From positions 1 through 32,325 of the forward strand of contig CAIQQR010000028.1 of assembly GCA_903874055.1 (NCBI GenBank): 32,325 nucleotides of DNA, given 5' to 3'. Below the pieces are notes generated by a model. The model did not search any database and had not been told where the DNA came from. It saw nothing but the letters and a program-made list of their open reading frames with translations. This document shows, one piece after another, positions 24,265 through 31,594 of this stretch. The position numbers were made by a program, and so were the translations under genes. The DNA is from an uncultured Bacteroidota bacterium. Its GTDB lineage: Bacteria; Bacteroidota; Bacteroidia; Chitinophagales; Chitinophagaceae. The first letter of the stretch is position 1, and every line of letters starts with the position of its first letter.

Positions 24265-24900
24265 ATGAGTTTAAGATTAGGGGATATTGCGCCCAACTTT
24301 ACTGCAAAAACTAGCATTGGTGAAATTAATTTTTATGAATATTTAGGAGACAGCTGGGGTGTTTTATTTTCACATCCTGCGGATTTCACTCCTGTATGTA
24401 CTACGGAGTTAGGACGCACTGCAGCTTTGCAAGATGAATTCGCAAAACGAAATGTAAAAGTATTGGCTTTAAGTGTGGATGGTGTAGAAAGCCATAAAAG
24501 TTGGATTAAAGATATTGACGAAACGCAGCATGTGCATGTAGGTTTCCCAATTATCGCAGACGAGGATAGAGCAGTAGCCAATGCCTATGATATGATTCAT
24601 CCAAACGCTTCTGAAACATTTACAGTTCGTTCTTTATTTATTATTGGTCCAGATAAAAAAGTAAAATTAATGATCACTTACCCTGCATCCACAGGCAGAA
24701 ACTTTGTGGAAGTATTACGTGTCATTGATTCCTTACAATTAACTGCGAATTATAGTGTTGCTACTCCAGCAAACTGGGTGGAAGGGGAGGACGTAATTGT
24801 AGTACCTGCAGTTAAAACCGAGGATGCTTTAGTGAAATTTCCTAAAGGGTTAAATATTGTAAAACCCTATTTACGTTATACACCACAACCTAATAAATAA
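24265..24900 (+). CDS. 1-Cys peroxiredoxin (Prx6-type)
   Basis: This 211-aa cytosolic thiol peroxidase reduces H2O2 and organic hydroperoxides. The peroxidatic Cys45 is in HPADFTPVCTTELG, with the conserved Thr and Pro of the active site. There is no other cysteine in the protein, so it must be a 1-Cys enzyme that relies on an external thiol. The C-terminal dimerisation part has TYPASTGRNFVEVLRVIDSLQ and TPANWVEGEDVIV, both typical of Prx6/AhpC2. The length fits the family (about 210-220). It has its own promoter, and a structured 3' region with a strong terminator follows. Confidence 0.93.
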   Translation: MSLRLGDIAPNFTAKTSIGEINFYEYLGDSWGVLFSHPADFTPVCTTELGRTAALQDEFAKRNVKVLALSVDGVESHKSWIKDIDETQHVHVGFPIIADEDRAVANAYDMIHPNASETFTVRSLFIIGPDKKVKLMITYPASTGRNFVEVLRVIDSLQLTANYSVATPANWVEGEDVIVVPAVKTEDALVKFPKGLNIVKPYLRYTPQPNK

Positions 24901-25000
24901 AGTATACAATTAACATTAAAGACCCTTTAAAAATATAGGCACTGGACGATTCTAGTATAAGTGTGTCACTGTAGATTCGAGTTAGGGCCTAACTAATTAG
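24901..25000 (+). other. Hairpin-rich 3' region after the peroxiredoxin gene, possible small RNA
   Basis: The 100 bases before the terminator have no ORF but several short inverted repeats: AAAG-ACC-CTTT (24918-24928), AGTG-TGT-CACT (24960-24970), AGTTAGG-G-CCTAACT (24980-24994), and an outer pair TGGAC (24943-24947) with GTCCA (25000-25004). This reads like a structured transcript end. I see no -7 element inside it, so it is probably the 3' untranslated part of the peroxiredoxin mRNA or an RNA processed from it. It does not fold as a tRNA. Confidence 0.35.
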
Positions 25001-25030
25001 TCCACTCCCCTAAAAAGGAGTGGATTTTTT
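25001..25030 (+). terminator. Strong Rho-independent terminator
   Basis: TCCACTCC (25001-25008) and GGAGTGGA (25017-25024) form a perfect 8-bp stem with an 8-base loop, followed directly by six T (25025-25030). It ends the peroxiredoxin transcript before the amidohydrolase gene. Confidence 0.9.
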
Positions 25031-25031
25031 G

Positions 25032-25039
25032 TATATTTA
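25032..25039 (+). promoter_or_regulatory. Possible -7 element of the amidohydrolase gene
   Basis: TATATTTA matches TAnnTTTG at 7 of 8 positions, directly after the terminator and 33 bases before the ATG at 25073. It is AT-rich and may be chance, but a promoter is needed here. Confidence 0.35.
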
Positions 25040-25072
25040 TTTTCATTAACACACTTCATTAAACAATTAAAT

Positions 25073-26356
25073 ATGCGTCGTTTATTATTTACCCTTTTAT
25101 TTGGGTTGAGTATCGTTTCAGTTTTTGCACAAAAAACATATATACAATGTGGTCAATTAATTGATGTAAAACAATTACAAGTTTTAAAAGAAAAAACAGT
25201 GGTTGTTGAAGGCAACAAAATTGTAGACATTTTAGATGGTTTTGTAAAAGGCACTGCCGGCGATAAAACTATTGATTTAAAAGCGAGTACTGTAATGCCA
25301 GGATTGATGGACATGCATGTACACTTAGAACAAGAGACAAGCCCAAATAGATATTTAGAAAGTTTCACACAAAACGAAGCAGAAGTTGCTTATGGTGGTT
25401 TAAAATTTGCACAAATAAGTTTAATGAGTGGGTTTACATCGGTGCGTGATTTAGGAGGCTCGGGTGTAAATATTGCCATGCGCAAGGCAGTTCAAAAAGG
25501 ACAAATTATTGGCCCCAGAATTTATACTGCAGGAAAATCAATTGCAACAACTGGTGGCCACGCCGATCCTACCAATAATTACAGAAAGGATTTAATGGGC
25601 GATCCAGGTCCAAAGGAAGGCGTGATTAATGGTCCTGAAGATGCGTACAAAGCAGTAAGACAAAGATATAAGGATGGAAGTGATGTGATTAAAATTACTG
25701 CAAGCGGTGGCGTATTAAGTATGGCTGCTAATGGAGAAAATCCTCAATTTACTGAAGAAGAAGTAAAAGCAATTGTAGCTGCTGCAAAGGATTATGGTTT
25801 TAAAGTTGCTGCACATTGTCATGGTGTGGAAGCTATGCGCAGAGCCATTGTTGGCGGTGTAAATTCAATTGAACATGGAACTTTAATGGACGAATCTATT
25901 TTCCCATTAATGAAACAATATGGCACGTATTTAGTACCTACTATTATTGCAGGAAAGTCTGCAGCCGACAGTGCAAAAATACCTGGATACTATCCGCCAA
26001 TGGTTGCAAAAAAAGCATCAGAAATTGGGCCGCGTATTCAAAATACATTTGCTAAAGCTTATAAGGCAGGTGTTAAAATTGCATTTGGTACCGACGCAGG
26101 TGTATATGCACATGGGAAAAATTGGAAAGAATTTGTTTACATGACCGAAGCAGGAATGCCAGCCATTGAAGCTATCCAAGCAGCTACTTGGAATGCAGCC
26201 GATTTAATGGGAACACAAGCAATATTAGGTAGCATTGAAAAAAATAAGTTAGCTGATATTATCGCGGTAGATGGTGACCCCATTAAAAATATTGAAGTAA
26301 TGGGAAAAGTGAATTTTGTAATGAAAGATGGAGTAGTTTATAAATCAAAATTGTAA
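25073..26356 (+). CDS. Secreted amidohydrolase (imidazolonepropionase/Xaa-Pro-dipeptidase-like)
   Basis: This 427-aa metal-dependent hydrolase has a signal peptide (1 to about 19, ending SVFAQ), so it acts outside the cytoplasm. Amidohydrolase metal motifs are present in order: MDMHVHLE (HxH, about 80-87), VIKITASGG (the carboxylated Lys position), AAHCHG, SIEHGTLMD and AFGTDAGV (Asp). The C-terminal beta-sandwich completes in NKLADIIAVDGDP. Relatives cleave prolyl dipeptides or other cyclic amides; the substrate cannot be told. It is flanked by a terminator upstream and by a convergent pseudouridine synthase gene downstream. Confidence 0.9.
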   Translation: MRRLLFTLLFGLSIVSVFAQKTYIQCGQLIDVKQLQVLKEKTVVVEGNKIVDILDGFVKGTAGDKTIDLKASTVMPGLMDMHVHLEQETSPNRYLESFTQNEAEVAYGGLKFAQISLMSGFTSVRDLGGSGVNIAMRKAVQKGQIIGPRIYTAGKSIATTGGHADPTNNYRKDLMGDPGPKEGVINGPEDAYKAVRQRYKDGSDVIKITASGGVLSMAANGENPQFTEEEVKAIVAAAKDYGFKVAAHCHGVEAMRRAIVGGVNSIEHGTLMDESIFPLMKQYGTYLVPTIIAGKSAADSAKIPGYYPPMVAKKASEIGPRIQNTFAKAYKAGVKIAFGTDAGVYAHGKNWKEFVYMTEAGMPAIEAIQAATWNAADLMGTQAILGSIEKNKLADIIAVDGDPIKNIEVMGKVNFVMKDGVVYKSKL

Positions 26357-26369
26357 TTACTTCACCAAT

Positions 26370-27080
26370 TTAAAGTGCATTCCATTTTTCTAACTGCTTT
26401 AAAGTAGCAGTTAAATCTTTAGGTAAAGGGGCTTCCAAAAGGAGCTCCTTTCCTTTATACTCAAATTGAACACTAGCTGCATGTAAAGCTTGTCTTCCCA
26501 TTAATGGTCGCTCTTCCTCTTCGACCTTTGCAAGTTTAAAATTCTTCTTTTTGATATTCGACAATTTTAATTTCTCTCCATCTCCATATAAATCATCAGA
26601 AACAATTGAATGTCCAATATGTTTTGCGTGCACTCTAATTTGATGCGTACGGCCTGTATGAATTTGAAAACTTACCCAAGCATATTGCTTAAAATATTTT
26701 ACTACTTCGTAGGTTGTCTTAGATTCTTTTCCCTTTGCATGAACCATCATGAAACCCTTTCTGATAGGGTGCTCCATCATATTTTCTTCAACCACACCTG
26801 TTTGAGGTGGTCTGCCATTTACCAAGCCAAAATATTTTTTTACAATTGTTCGACCTTCAAATAATTCACTAAGTAGTTTGTGTGCTTCGGCATTTTTTGC
26901 AAAAATAATTAAGCCACTAGTTTGTTGGTCTAAACGATGTACCGTAAAAATGTTGCCGTATTTTTCATGCAATAAAGATTTAAGGGAAGCCTCTTTACCA
27001 AATCGGTCAGGGATACTTAATAAACCAGCAGGTTTATTAATCACTACCATGTCATCGTCTTCAAATATGATATCTAACAT
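26370..27080 (-). CDS. RluA-family pseudouridine synthase
   Basis: This 236-aa enzyme converts uridine to pseudouridine in rRNA or tRNA. The catalytic Asp51 lies in VHRLDQQTSGLIIFAKN, the RluA-family signature. FEDDDMVVINKPAGLLS (about 6-22) and QIHTGRTHQIRVHAKHIGHSIVSDDLYG are also diagnostic. There is no S4 domain, which fits the short RluA-like members. The target site cannot be predicted. It lies 29 bases downstream of the RluB-like gene. Confidence 0.92.
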   Translation of the reverse strand: MLDIIFEDDDMVVINKPAGLLSIPDRFGKEASLKSLLHEKYGNIFTVHRLDQQTSGLIIFAKNAEAHKLLSELFEGRTIVKKYFGLVNGRPPQTGVVEENMMEHPIRKGFMMVHAKGKESKTTYEVVKYFKQYAWVSFQIHTGRTHQIRVHAKHIGHSIVSDDLYGDGEKLKLSNIKKKNFKLAKVEEEERPLMGRQALHAASVQFEYKGKELLLEAPLPKDLTATLKQLEKWNAL

Positions 27081-27109
27081 CCTAATAATAAATTAAGGGA
27101 CACTTCTAA

Positions 27110-28285
27110 TTATTTAGCAGCTTTTCGTGTAAAAGATTTATTCAAGAATTTAAGTAAGCGAACTTCTTTTTCACTTAAAAATCTCCATTTGCCTCTATCC
27201 ACATTTTTCTTAGTAAGATTTGCAAACATGACTCTATCCAAATGTCTTACATCATAACCTAAATGTTCAAATATTCTTCGCACAATTCTGTTTCTTCCAC
27301 TATGTATTTCAATTCCAATTACGTCACGTTCTTTACCAACATAACTTACTGCATCAGCAGCAATAAATCCATCCTCTAAGGTAACTCCTGCTGCAATGGC
27401 TTCCATATCGGCCTTTGTAACAGGCTTATCCAAGGTTACTTCATATATTTTTTTTATCTCGTAGGAGGGGTGTGTTAACTTTTGCGCTAAGTCGCCATCA
27501 TTCGTTAAGATTAAAACACCAGTAGTGTTTCGGTCCAAACGACCCACAGGGAACATTCTTTGCGTAGTGGCGTTTTTAATAATATCTAATACTGTTTTTC
27601 TTCCCTCAGGATCATTTGCCGTACAGATATAATCCTTTGGCTTATTTAATAAGATATAAACTGGTGTTACTTGGAGTTGCAATACTTTTCCTTTTAATCT
27701 TACTACATCCTTATATTGCACTTTATAGCCTGGTTCTAAAACAGTATCACCGTTTACTGTGACATGTCCGTTTTTTACTAGTTCGGCTGCTTCGCGTCTT
27801 CCACAAGTGCCTGCATGTGCAATGTATTTGTTCAAAGGCATTTGCTCATGTGGTAAATCATCACTCGCATTTACTTTTCCAATGCCTGCAGTTCTTTTAG
27901 CATCAGCTTTATCCATGGATGCTGGTGTTCTTTTGGAAGCAGCTAAACGAGGAGATCCAACGCCTGCTCCTCTTTTTATTTCACCATATTTTGCAGGTGT
28001 ATCATCCGCCACTTTTTTAGGTGCAGATTTTGCTCTTAATGGAATTGAATATTTTGGAGGTCCAGTTACATAATCCTTTTTTGCATAGCCGCCTTTTTTG
28101 TTGTTGCCCACTGGCTCAACAGCAATACCTTTTGCGATATCTTTTTTTCTTTGACGTGCAGCTTCGCCAGCGGCTCTTGATTCTGCTTTGGCTTTTTTCT
28201 TTTCTTGTCTATATTCTTCCTTAACAGCGCTACCTTTTTTCTTGTTGGCAAATTTGTCAAAGTTGTCTGATCTCTTATTCTTCAT
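27110..28285 (-). CDS. RluB/RsuA-family pseudouridine synthase with basic N-terminal extension
   Basis: This 391-aa protein has a Lys/Arg/Ala-rich, probably disordered N-terminal region (1 to about 145), then an S4 RNA-binding domain (about 149-195, MPLNKYIAHAGTCGRREAAE) and the catalytic domain with Asp251 in VGRLDRNTTGVLILTNDGDL. This is the RluB/RluE/RsuA family, acting on the large- or small-subunit rRNA. The catalytic part is of ordinary length; the 145-residue extension, with repeated KK and RAAG segments, may tether it to RNA. It lies between rlmN and an RluA-type gene on the same strand, which makes an RNA-modification cluster. Confidence 0.92.
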   Translation of the reverse strand: MKNKRSDNFDKFANKKKGSAVKEEYRQEKKKAKAESRAAGEAARQRKKDIAKGIAVEPVGNNKKGGYAKKDYVTGPPKYSIPLRAKSAPKKVADDTPAKYGEIKRGAGVGSPRLAASKRTPASMDKADAKRTAGIGKVNASDDLPHEQMPLNKYIAHAGTCGRREAAELVKNGHVTVNGDTVLEPGYKVQYKDVVRLKGKVLQLQVTPVYILLNKPKDYICTANDPEGRKTVLDIIKNATTQRMFPVGRLDRNTTGVLILTNDGDLAQKLTHPSYEIKKIYEVTLDKPVTKADMEAIAAGVTLEDGFIAADAVSYVGKERDVIGIEIHSGRNRIVRRIFEHLGYDVRHLDRVMFANLTKKNVDRGKWRFLSEKEVRLLKFLNKSFTRKAAK

Positions 28286-28315
28286 GCGCCTATTTAATTA
28301 TTTTTTCTAGTTTAA

Positions 28316-29359
28316 TTATCCTTTATTGGCTAATTGTCCACAAGCTGCATCAATGTCTTTACCTCTGCTTCTTCTTACTCTTACATTCACTCGGTTTTTT
28401 TGTAATATATCTACAAATCTTTCAAAACCGTCTTCATCTGGTTTGTCGAATCCAAAATGATCCACCGCGTTGTATTCAATTACATTGATTAAGTCTGCCG
28501 GTACCTGACGATAAATTTTAGTTAACTCCTCGGCATCTCTTTCCGAATCATTAAAATCCTTGAATAAAATATATTCAAATGAAATTTCAGTCCCAGTTTT
28601 TTTATAGAAATAATTTAAGGCTTCAATCAATGATTTGATATTATTGCTTTCATTGATAGGCATAATTTCATTTCTCTTTTTATCATTAGGCGCGTGTAAG
28701 GAAACGGCTAATTTAAAACGAACTCCATCATCACCCAATTGTCTAATTTGTTTTACTAAACCAGCAGTTGAAACAGTAATTCGGCGAGGACTCATTCCTA
28801 AACCGTCAGGGGAAGTAATTTTTTCAATTGCCTTTAGCACATTGTGGTAGTTCATTAATGGCTCACCCATTCCCATGAATACAATATTGCTTAAATGTTT
28901 TTCATGTGCTGCTTCACTTTGTTGATTGATGTAAACCACTTGATCATAGATCTCGTCAAAGTTTAAATTTCTTTTTCGGTCCATGGTCCCGGTTGCGCAA
29001 AATTTGCAACTTAAGCTACATCCAATTTGTGATGAAACGCAGGCAGTTTTTCTTTCACTTGTAGGAATAAGTACCCCTTCAATCATATGATCGTCAAAAG
29101 TGCGGAATCTTGTTTTTAAGGTACCATCCTCACTTTGCTGAGTGGCATCAATTTGTAAAGCTGGGAAACTAAAGGTTTCAACCAATTGCTTTCTTAAATC
29201 CTTGCTCAAATTGGTCATTTCGTCAAAGCTATGTGCATGTTTTTGCCATAACCATTCTACAATTTGCTTTACCCTAAATGGCTTTTCACCCAAATGAGCT
29301 ATAAAACGCTCAATTTCAGTGACTTCTACTTCTCTAATATTTGGTCTTGTCTTCTCCAT
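28316..29359 (-). CDS. rlmN: Dual-specificity 23S rRNA / tRNA methyltransferase RlmN
   Basis: This 347-aa radical-SAM enzyme makes m2A2503 in 23S rRNA and m2A37 in some tRNAs. The iron-sulfur cysteines are Cys114, Cys118 and Cys121 (CSLSCKFCATG). The C-terminal Cys340 (in AACGQLA) is the RlmN cysteine that is methylated in the reaction. VFMGMGEPLMNYHNV and RITVSTAGLV are further signatures. An exact -7 element lies four bases before the ATG, so its mRNA may be leaderless; the junction is identical to that of trmD over 12 bases. Confidence 0.96.
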   Translation of the reverse strand: MEKTRPNIREVEVTEIERFIAHLGEKPFRVKQIVEWLWQKHAHSFDEMTNLSKDLRKQLVETFSFPALQIDATQQSEDGTLKTRFRTFDDHMIEGVLIPTSERKTACVSSQIGCSLSCKFCATGTMDRKRNLNFDEIYDQVVYINQQSEAAHEKHLSNIVFMGMGEPLMNYHNVLKAIEKITSPDGLGMSPRRITVSTAGLVKQIRQLGDDGVRFKLAVSLHAPNDKKRNEIMPINESNNIKSLIEALNYFYKKTGTEISFEYILFKDFNDSERDAEELTKIYRQVPADLINVIEYNAVDHFGFDKPDEDGFERFVDILQKNRVNVRVRRSRGKDIDAACGQLANKG

Positions 29360-29363
29360 AATG

Positions 29364-29371
29364 CAAAGATA
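29364..29371 (-). promoter_or_regulatory. -7 element 4 bases before the rlmN ATG
   Basis: Minus-strand TATCTTTG is an exact TAnnTTTG match, followed by CATT and the ATG at 29359, as at trmD. The position implies a leaderless or almost leaderless transcript for the whole rlmN cluster. Confidence 0.55.
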
Positions 29372-29451
29372 CTTTATCCAATTTGTTTACAATTTATTCT
29401 TTTTGTGGGGTCGAAAAAACGCTTTAAATTCATCTTCTCAAAAATGACAAT

Positions 29452-29868
29452 ATGAAAAAATTAGTTTTATCAATCCTAGTGATCTTAGGATTCATGACTG
29501 TTGTAAACGCACAAACAACTCCATTTAAAGATTATGTAGGAAAGTATGTTTTCGCAGCAGGTAGCCCAGTGGCTGAAGTCACTATGACCGCAGAAGAAGC
29601 TGCTTTAGTAATCAATTCTGCTATGGGATCAACTCCATTAGAAAAGAAAGGAGTAGATACTTTTTACCTAGCTCAGTATGACGCTTTGGTAATTTTTAAA
29701 AGAGCATCAGATAAGAGTGTTGAGTCTGTTTCTATTGCTGTTCAAGGAATGGAATTAGTAGGTAAAAAAGAAGCTGCTTCTTCCATTGCTGGTACGAAGG
29801 AAGAAGAGTTGGCTGTTCCAATGCTGATGAATAAAGAAATGTTATTTTCTAAAAAATGGAACTACTAA
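29452..29868 (+). CDS. Small secreted protein of unknown function
   Basis: This 138-aa protein has a clear signal peptide (1-20, ending VVNAQ), so it is exported. The mature part begins TPFKDYVGKYVFAAG and has beta-type alternation with YDALVIFKRA and VSIAVQGMELVG. A lone ordered domain resembling DUF3471-type beta domains is possible, but I do not recognise it firmly. It has no cysteines and no membrane helix beyond the signal. It is divergent from rlmN and convergent with hisS, so it is its own unit. Confidence 0.75.
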   Translation: MKKLVLSILVILGFMTVVNAQTTPFKDYVGKYVFAAGSPVAEVTMTAEEAALVINSAMGSTPLEKKGVDTFYLAQYDALVIFKRASDKSVESVSIAVQGMELVGKKEAASSIAGTKEEELAVPMLMNKEMLFSKKWNY

Positions 29869-29869
29869 T

Positions 29870-29893
29870 TTCAAATAGTTAAAATTATTTGAA
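29870..29893. repeat. Inverted repeat between convergent genes
   Basis: TTCAAATA (29870-29877) and TATTTGAA (29886-29893) form a perfect 8-bp AT-rich stem with an 8-base loop in the 29-base gap between the small secreted protein gene and hisS. Neither strand has a T-run after it, so it is at best a weak bidirectional terminator. Confidence 0.4.
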
Positions 29894-29897
29894 CTGA

Positions 29898-31265
29898 TTA
29901 AAAAGAAAAATTAGGTAAGTCTTTAAACGCAACATTTGTTTGTTGGCCAGTAGCTAAGTTTTTAACACTACAAGTTTGATTGCTTACTTCATCAGTTCCA
30001 ATAATTACAATATTTGGAATTTCTTTTTTCTCCGCATATTTAAATTGCTTGTCAAATTTGCTCTTTTCAGGGTACATTTCGCAAGCAATTTTTTTATCCC
30101 TTAATAGCATCATTTGTGTGTAAGCCACTTTTGCTTCAGCTTCCCCTAAATTAAAAAATAATACCTGTGTACCTTGGTCAATACTTGCAGGAAATAAATT
30201 CTTTTCTTCCAATACATCATAAATACGATCCACGCCAAAGCTAATGCCAACACCAGGTATATTAGGTACGCCAAATAAACTTGTTAAGTCATTGTAGCGT
30301 CCTCCACCTCCAATACTTCCCATTTGAGCATTGATTGCTTTCACTTCAAAAATTAATCCTGTATAATAATTTAATCCTCTTGCTAAAGTAAAATCAGCTA
30401 CTAAATGTTTGTCCATTCCAGTGCTTTGGTGATAGCTTAAAACATATTGTAATTCTTGGATTCCTTTTCTCCCATTTTCATTTTCACCTAACAATAAGGT
30501 CAAGTGATTTATTTTTTCTTCATTAGTTCCGCTGATATTTAAATAACGCTCAACAATAGATTGTTGTGCAGTATTAAAACCTTTATTGGTTAATTCTTCT
30601 TTTACTTTTTCCCAACCAATTTTATCTAGTTTATCAATTGCAATGGTTAAGTCAATTAATTTTTCTTCACCACCGCAAATCTGTGCTAACCCCAATAAAA
30701 TTTTTCTGTTGTTCATTTTAATTTCAACAGGCAATTGTAATTTTTCAAAAGCGGTTACATAGATTGCTAATAAATCCACTTCATTTAATAAACTATCGCT
30801 TCCAACAACGTCCGCATCACATTGATAAAATTCACGGTATCTTCCCTTTTGAGGTCTATCTGCTCTCCAAACTGGTTGAATTTGATAGCGTTTAAATGGG
30901 AAAGTAAGTTGCCCATGATTCATTGCAACGTATCTGGCAAATGGAATAGTTAAATCGTAACGAAGTGCTCGTTCTGTAATAGTGTTATTGTTTTTTCCAA
31001 CAAGAACTTTATCCCATCCCTCATCAATCTGAGCCCTTTTTTGAGGGTTATCCAAGCCATTATTCAAAATTTTGAAAATCAATTTATCTCCTTCCTCACC
31101 ATATTTTCCCATCAAAGTATCTAAGTTTTCCATGGAAGGTGTTTCCAATGGTTGAAATCCATAAGTTTCGAAAACCGAACGTATTGTTTGGAATATATAT
31201 TGACGCTTTTGCACTGTTGCAGCGTTAAAATCTCTGGTGCCCTGTGGTAAGGAAGGTTTGCTCAT
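29898..31265 (-). CDS. hisS: Histidyl-tRNA synthetase
   Basis: This 455-aa class II synthetase charges tRNA-His. Motif 1 is around QGTRDFNAATVQKR and the PSMENLDTL segment; LRYDLTIPFARYVA and the motif 2 block RYQIQPVWRADRPQKGRYREF are clear. The histidine-specific LARGLNYYTGLIFEV (about 293-307) and GGGGRYNDL follow, then motif 3 GVGISFGVDR. The C-terminal anticodon-binding domain is about 365-455. Length and motifs are complete. An exact -7 element lies 17 bases before the ATG. It is convergent with the small secreted protein gene. Confidence 0.96.
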   Translation of the reverse strand: MSKPSLPQGTRDFNAATVQKRQYIFQTIRSVFETYGFQPLETPSMENLDTLMGKYGEEGDKLIFKILNNGLDNPQKRAQIDEGWDKVLVGKNNNTITERALRYDLTIPFARYVAMNHGQLTFPFKRYQIQPVWRADRPQKGRYREFYQCDADVVGSDSLLNEVDLLAIYVTAFEKLQLPVEIKMNNRKILLGLAQICGGEEKLIDLTIAIDKLDKIGWEKVKEELTNKGFNTAQQSIVERYLNISGTNEEKINHLTLLLGENENGRKGIQELQYVLSYHQSTGMDKHLVADFTLARGLNYYTGLIFEVKAINAQMGSIGGGGRYNDLTSLFGVPNIPGVGISFGVDRIYDVLEEKNLFPASIDQGTQVLFFNLGEAEAKVAYTQMMLLRDKKIACEMYPEKSKFDKQFKYAEKKEIPNIVIIGTDEVSNQTCSVKNLATGQQTNVAFKDLPNFSF

Positions 31266-31282
31266 ACTGTCCGATTTGTAAG

Positions 31283-31290
31283 CAAAGATA
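31283..31290 (-). promoter_or_regulatory. -7 promoter element of hisS
   Basis: Minus-strand TATCTTTG is an exact TAnnTTTG match, with 17 bases between it and the hisS ATG at 31265, an ordinary short leader. Confidence 0.6.
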
Positions 31291-31344
31291 AATTTTTAAA
31301 TTCATCCTATATAATTGTTTAATTTGCCAACAAATTATCTGTCT

Positions 31345-31584
31345 ATGTCTGAAATGAATCAAGGAAGAGAAAGATCCGAAAAAACATATCGAATTTTTAG
31401 AAGTATTTATGATTTTACCATGGCATCTTTGATTTTAGGATGTGGCATTTTAATGTTTGGAGCTAAATACTTTCACTTGGATCAAATCATCAATTTAGAT
31501 AACGAGTGGCGTATCATTTTTGGCTGCATGTGCCTATTATACGGTGGTTTTAGGCTGTATAGAGGTTTTCAAAAGGATTATTAA
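31345..31584 (+). CDS. Small two-helix membrane protein
   Basis: This 79-aa protein is counted from the ATG at 31345; a second ATG follows at 31354, and the frame opens with a TTG at 31315. Two hydrophobic segments are visible: about 22-42 (FTMASLILGCGILMFG) and about 53-70 (WRIIFGCMCLLYGGF), with a basic end (RLYRGFQKDY). I recognise no family. It is ten bases before the PstS-like lipoprotein gene, which suggests one operon. In related genomes small membrane proteins stand near TonB-ExbBD and PstS-like genes, but this is recollection rather than evidence here. Confidence 0.7.
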   Translation: MSEMNQGRERSEKTYRIFRSIYDFTMASLILGCGILMFGAKYFHLDQIINLDNEWRIIFGCMCLLYGGFRLYRGFQKDY

Positions 31585-31594
31585 ATTTATTTTT

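Noticed and set aside
24980-24994. AGTTAGGGCCTAACT resembles an integron attC core (GTTRRRY/RYYYAAC)
   Set aside because: The half-sites do not both fit the consensus, there is no integrase, cassette array or paired distal half, and the surroundings are core genes. It is more simply read as an RNA hairpin.
24943-25004. Possible tRNA or tRNA-like element (ATTCGAG and TCCA end)
   Set aside because: A T-arm and an anticodon stem cannot be drawn; only a 5-bp outer pairing and local hairpins exist.
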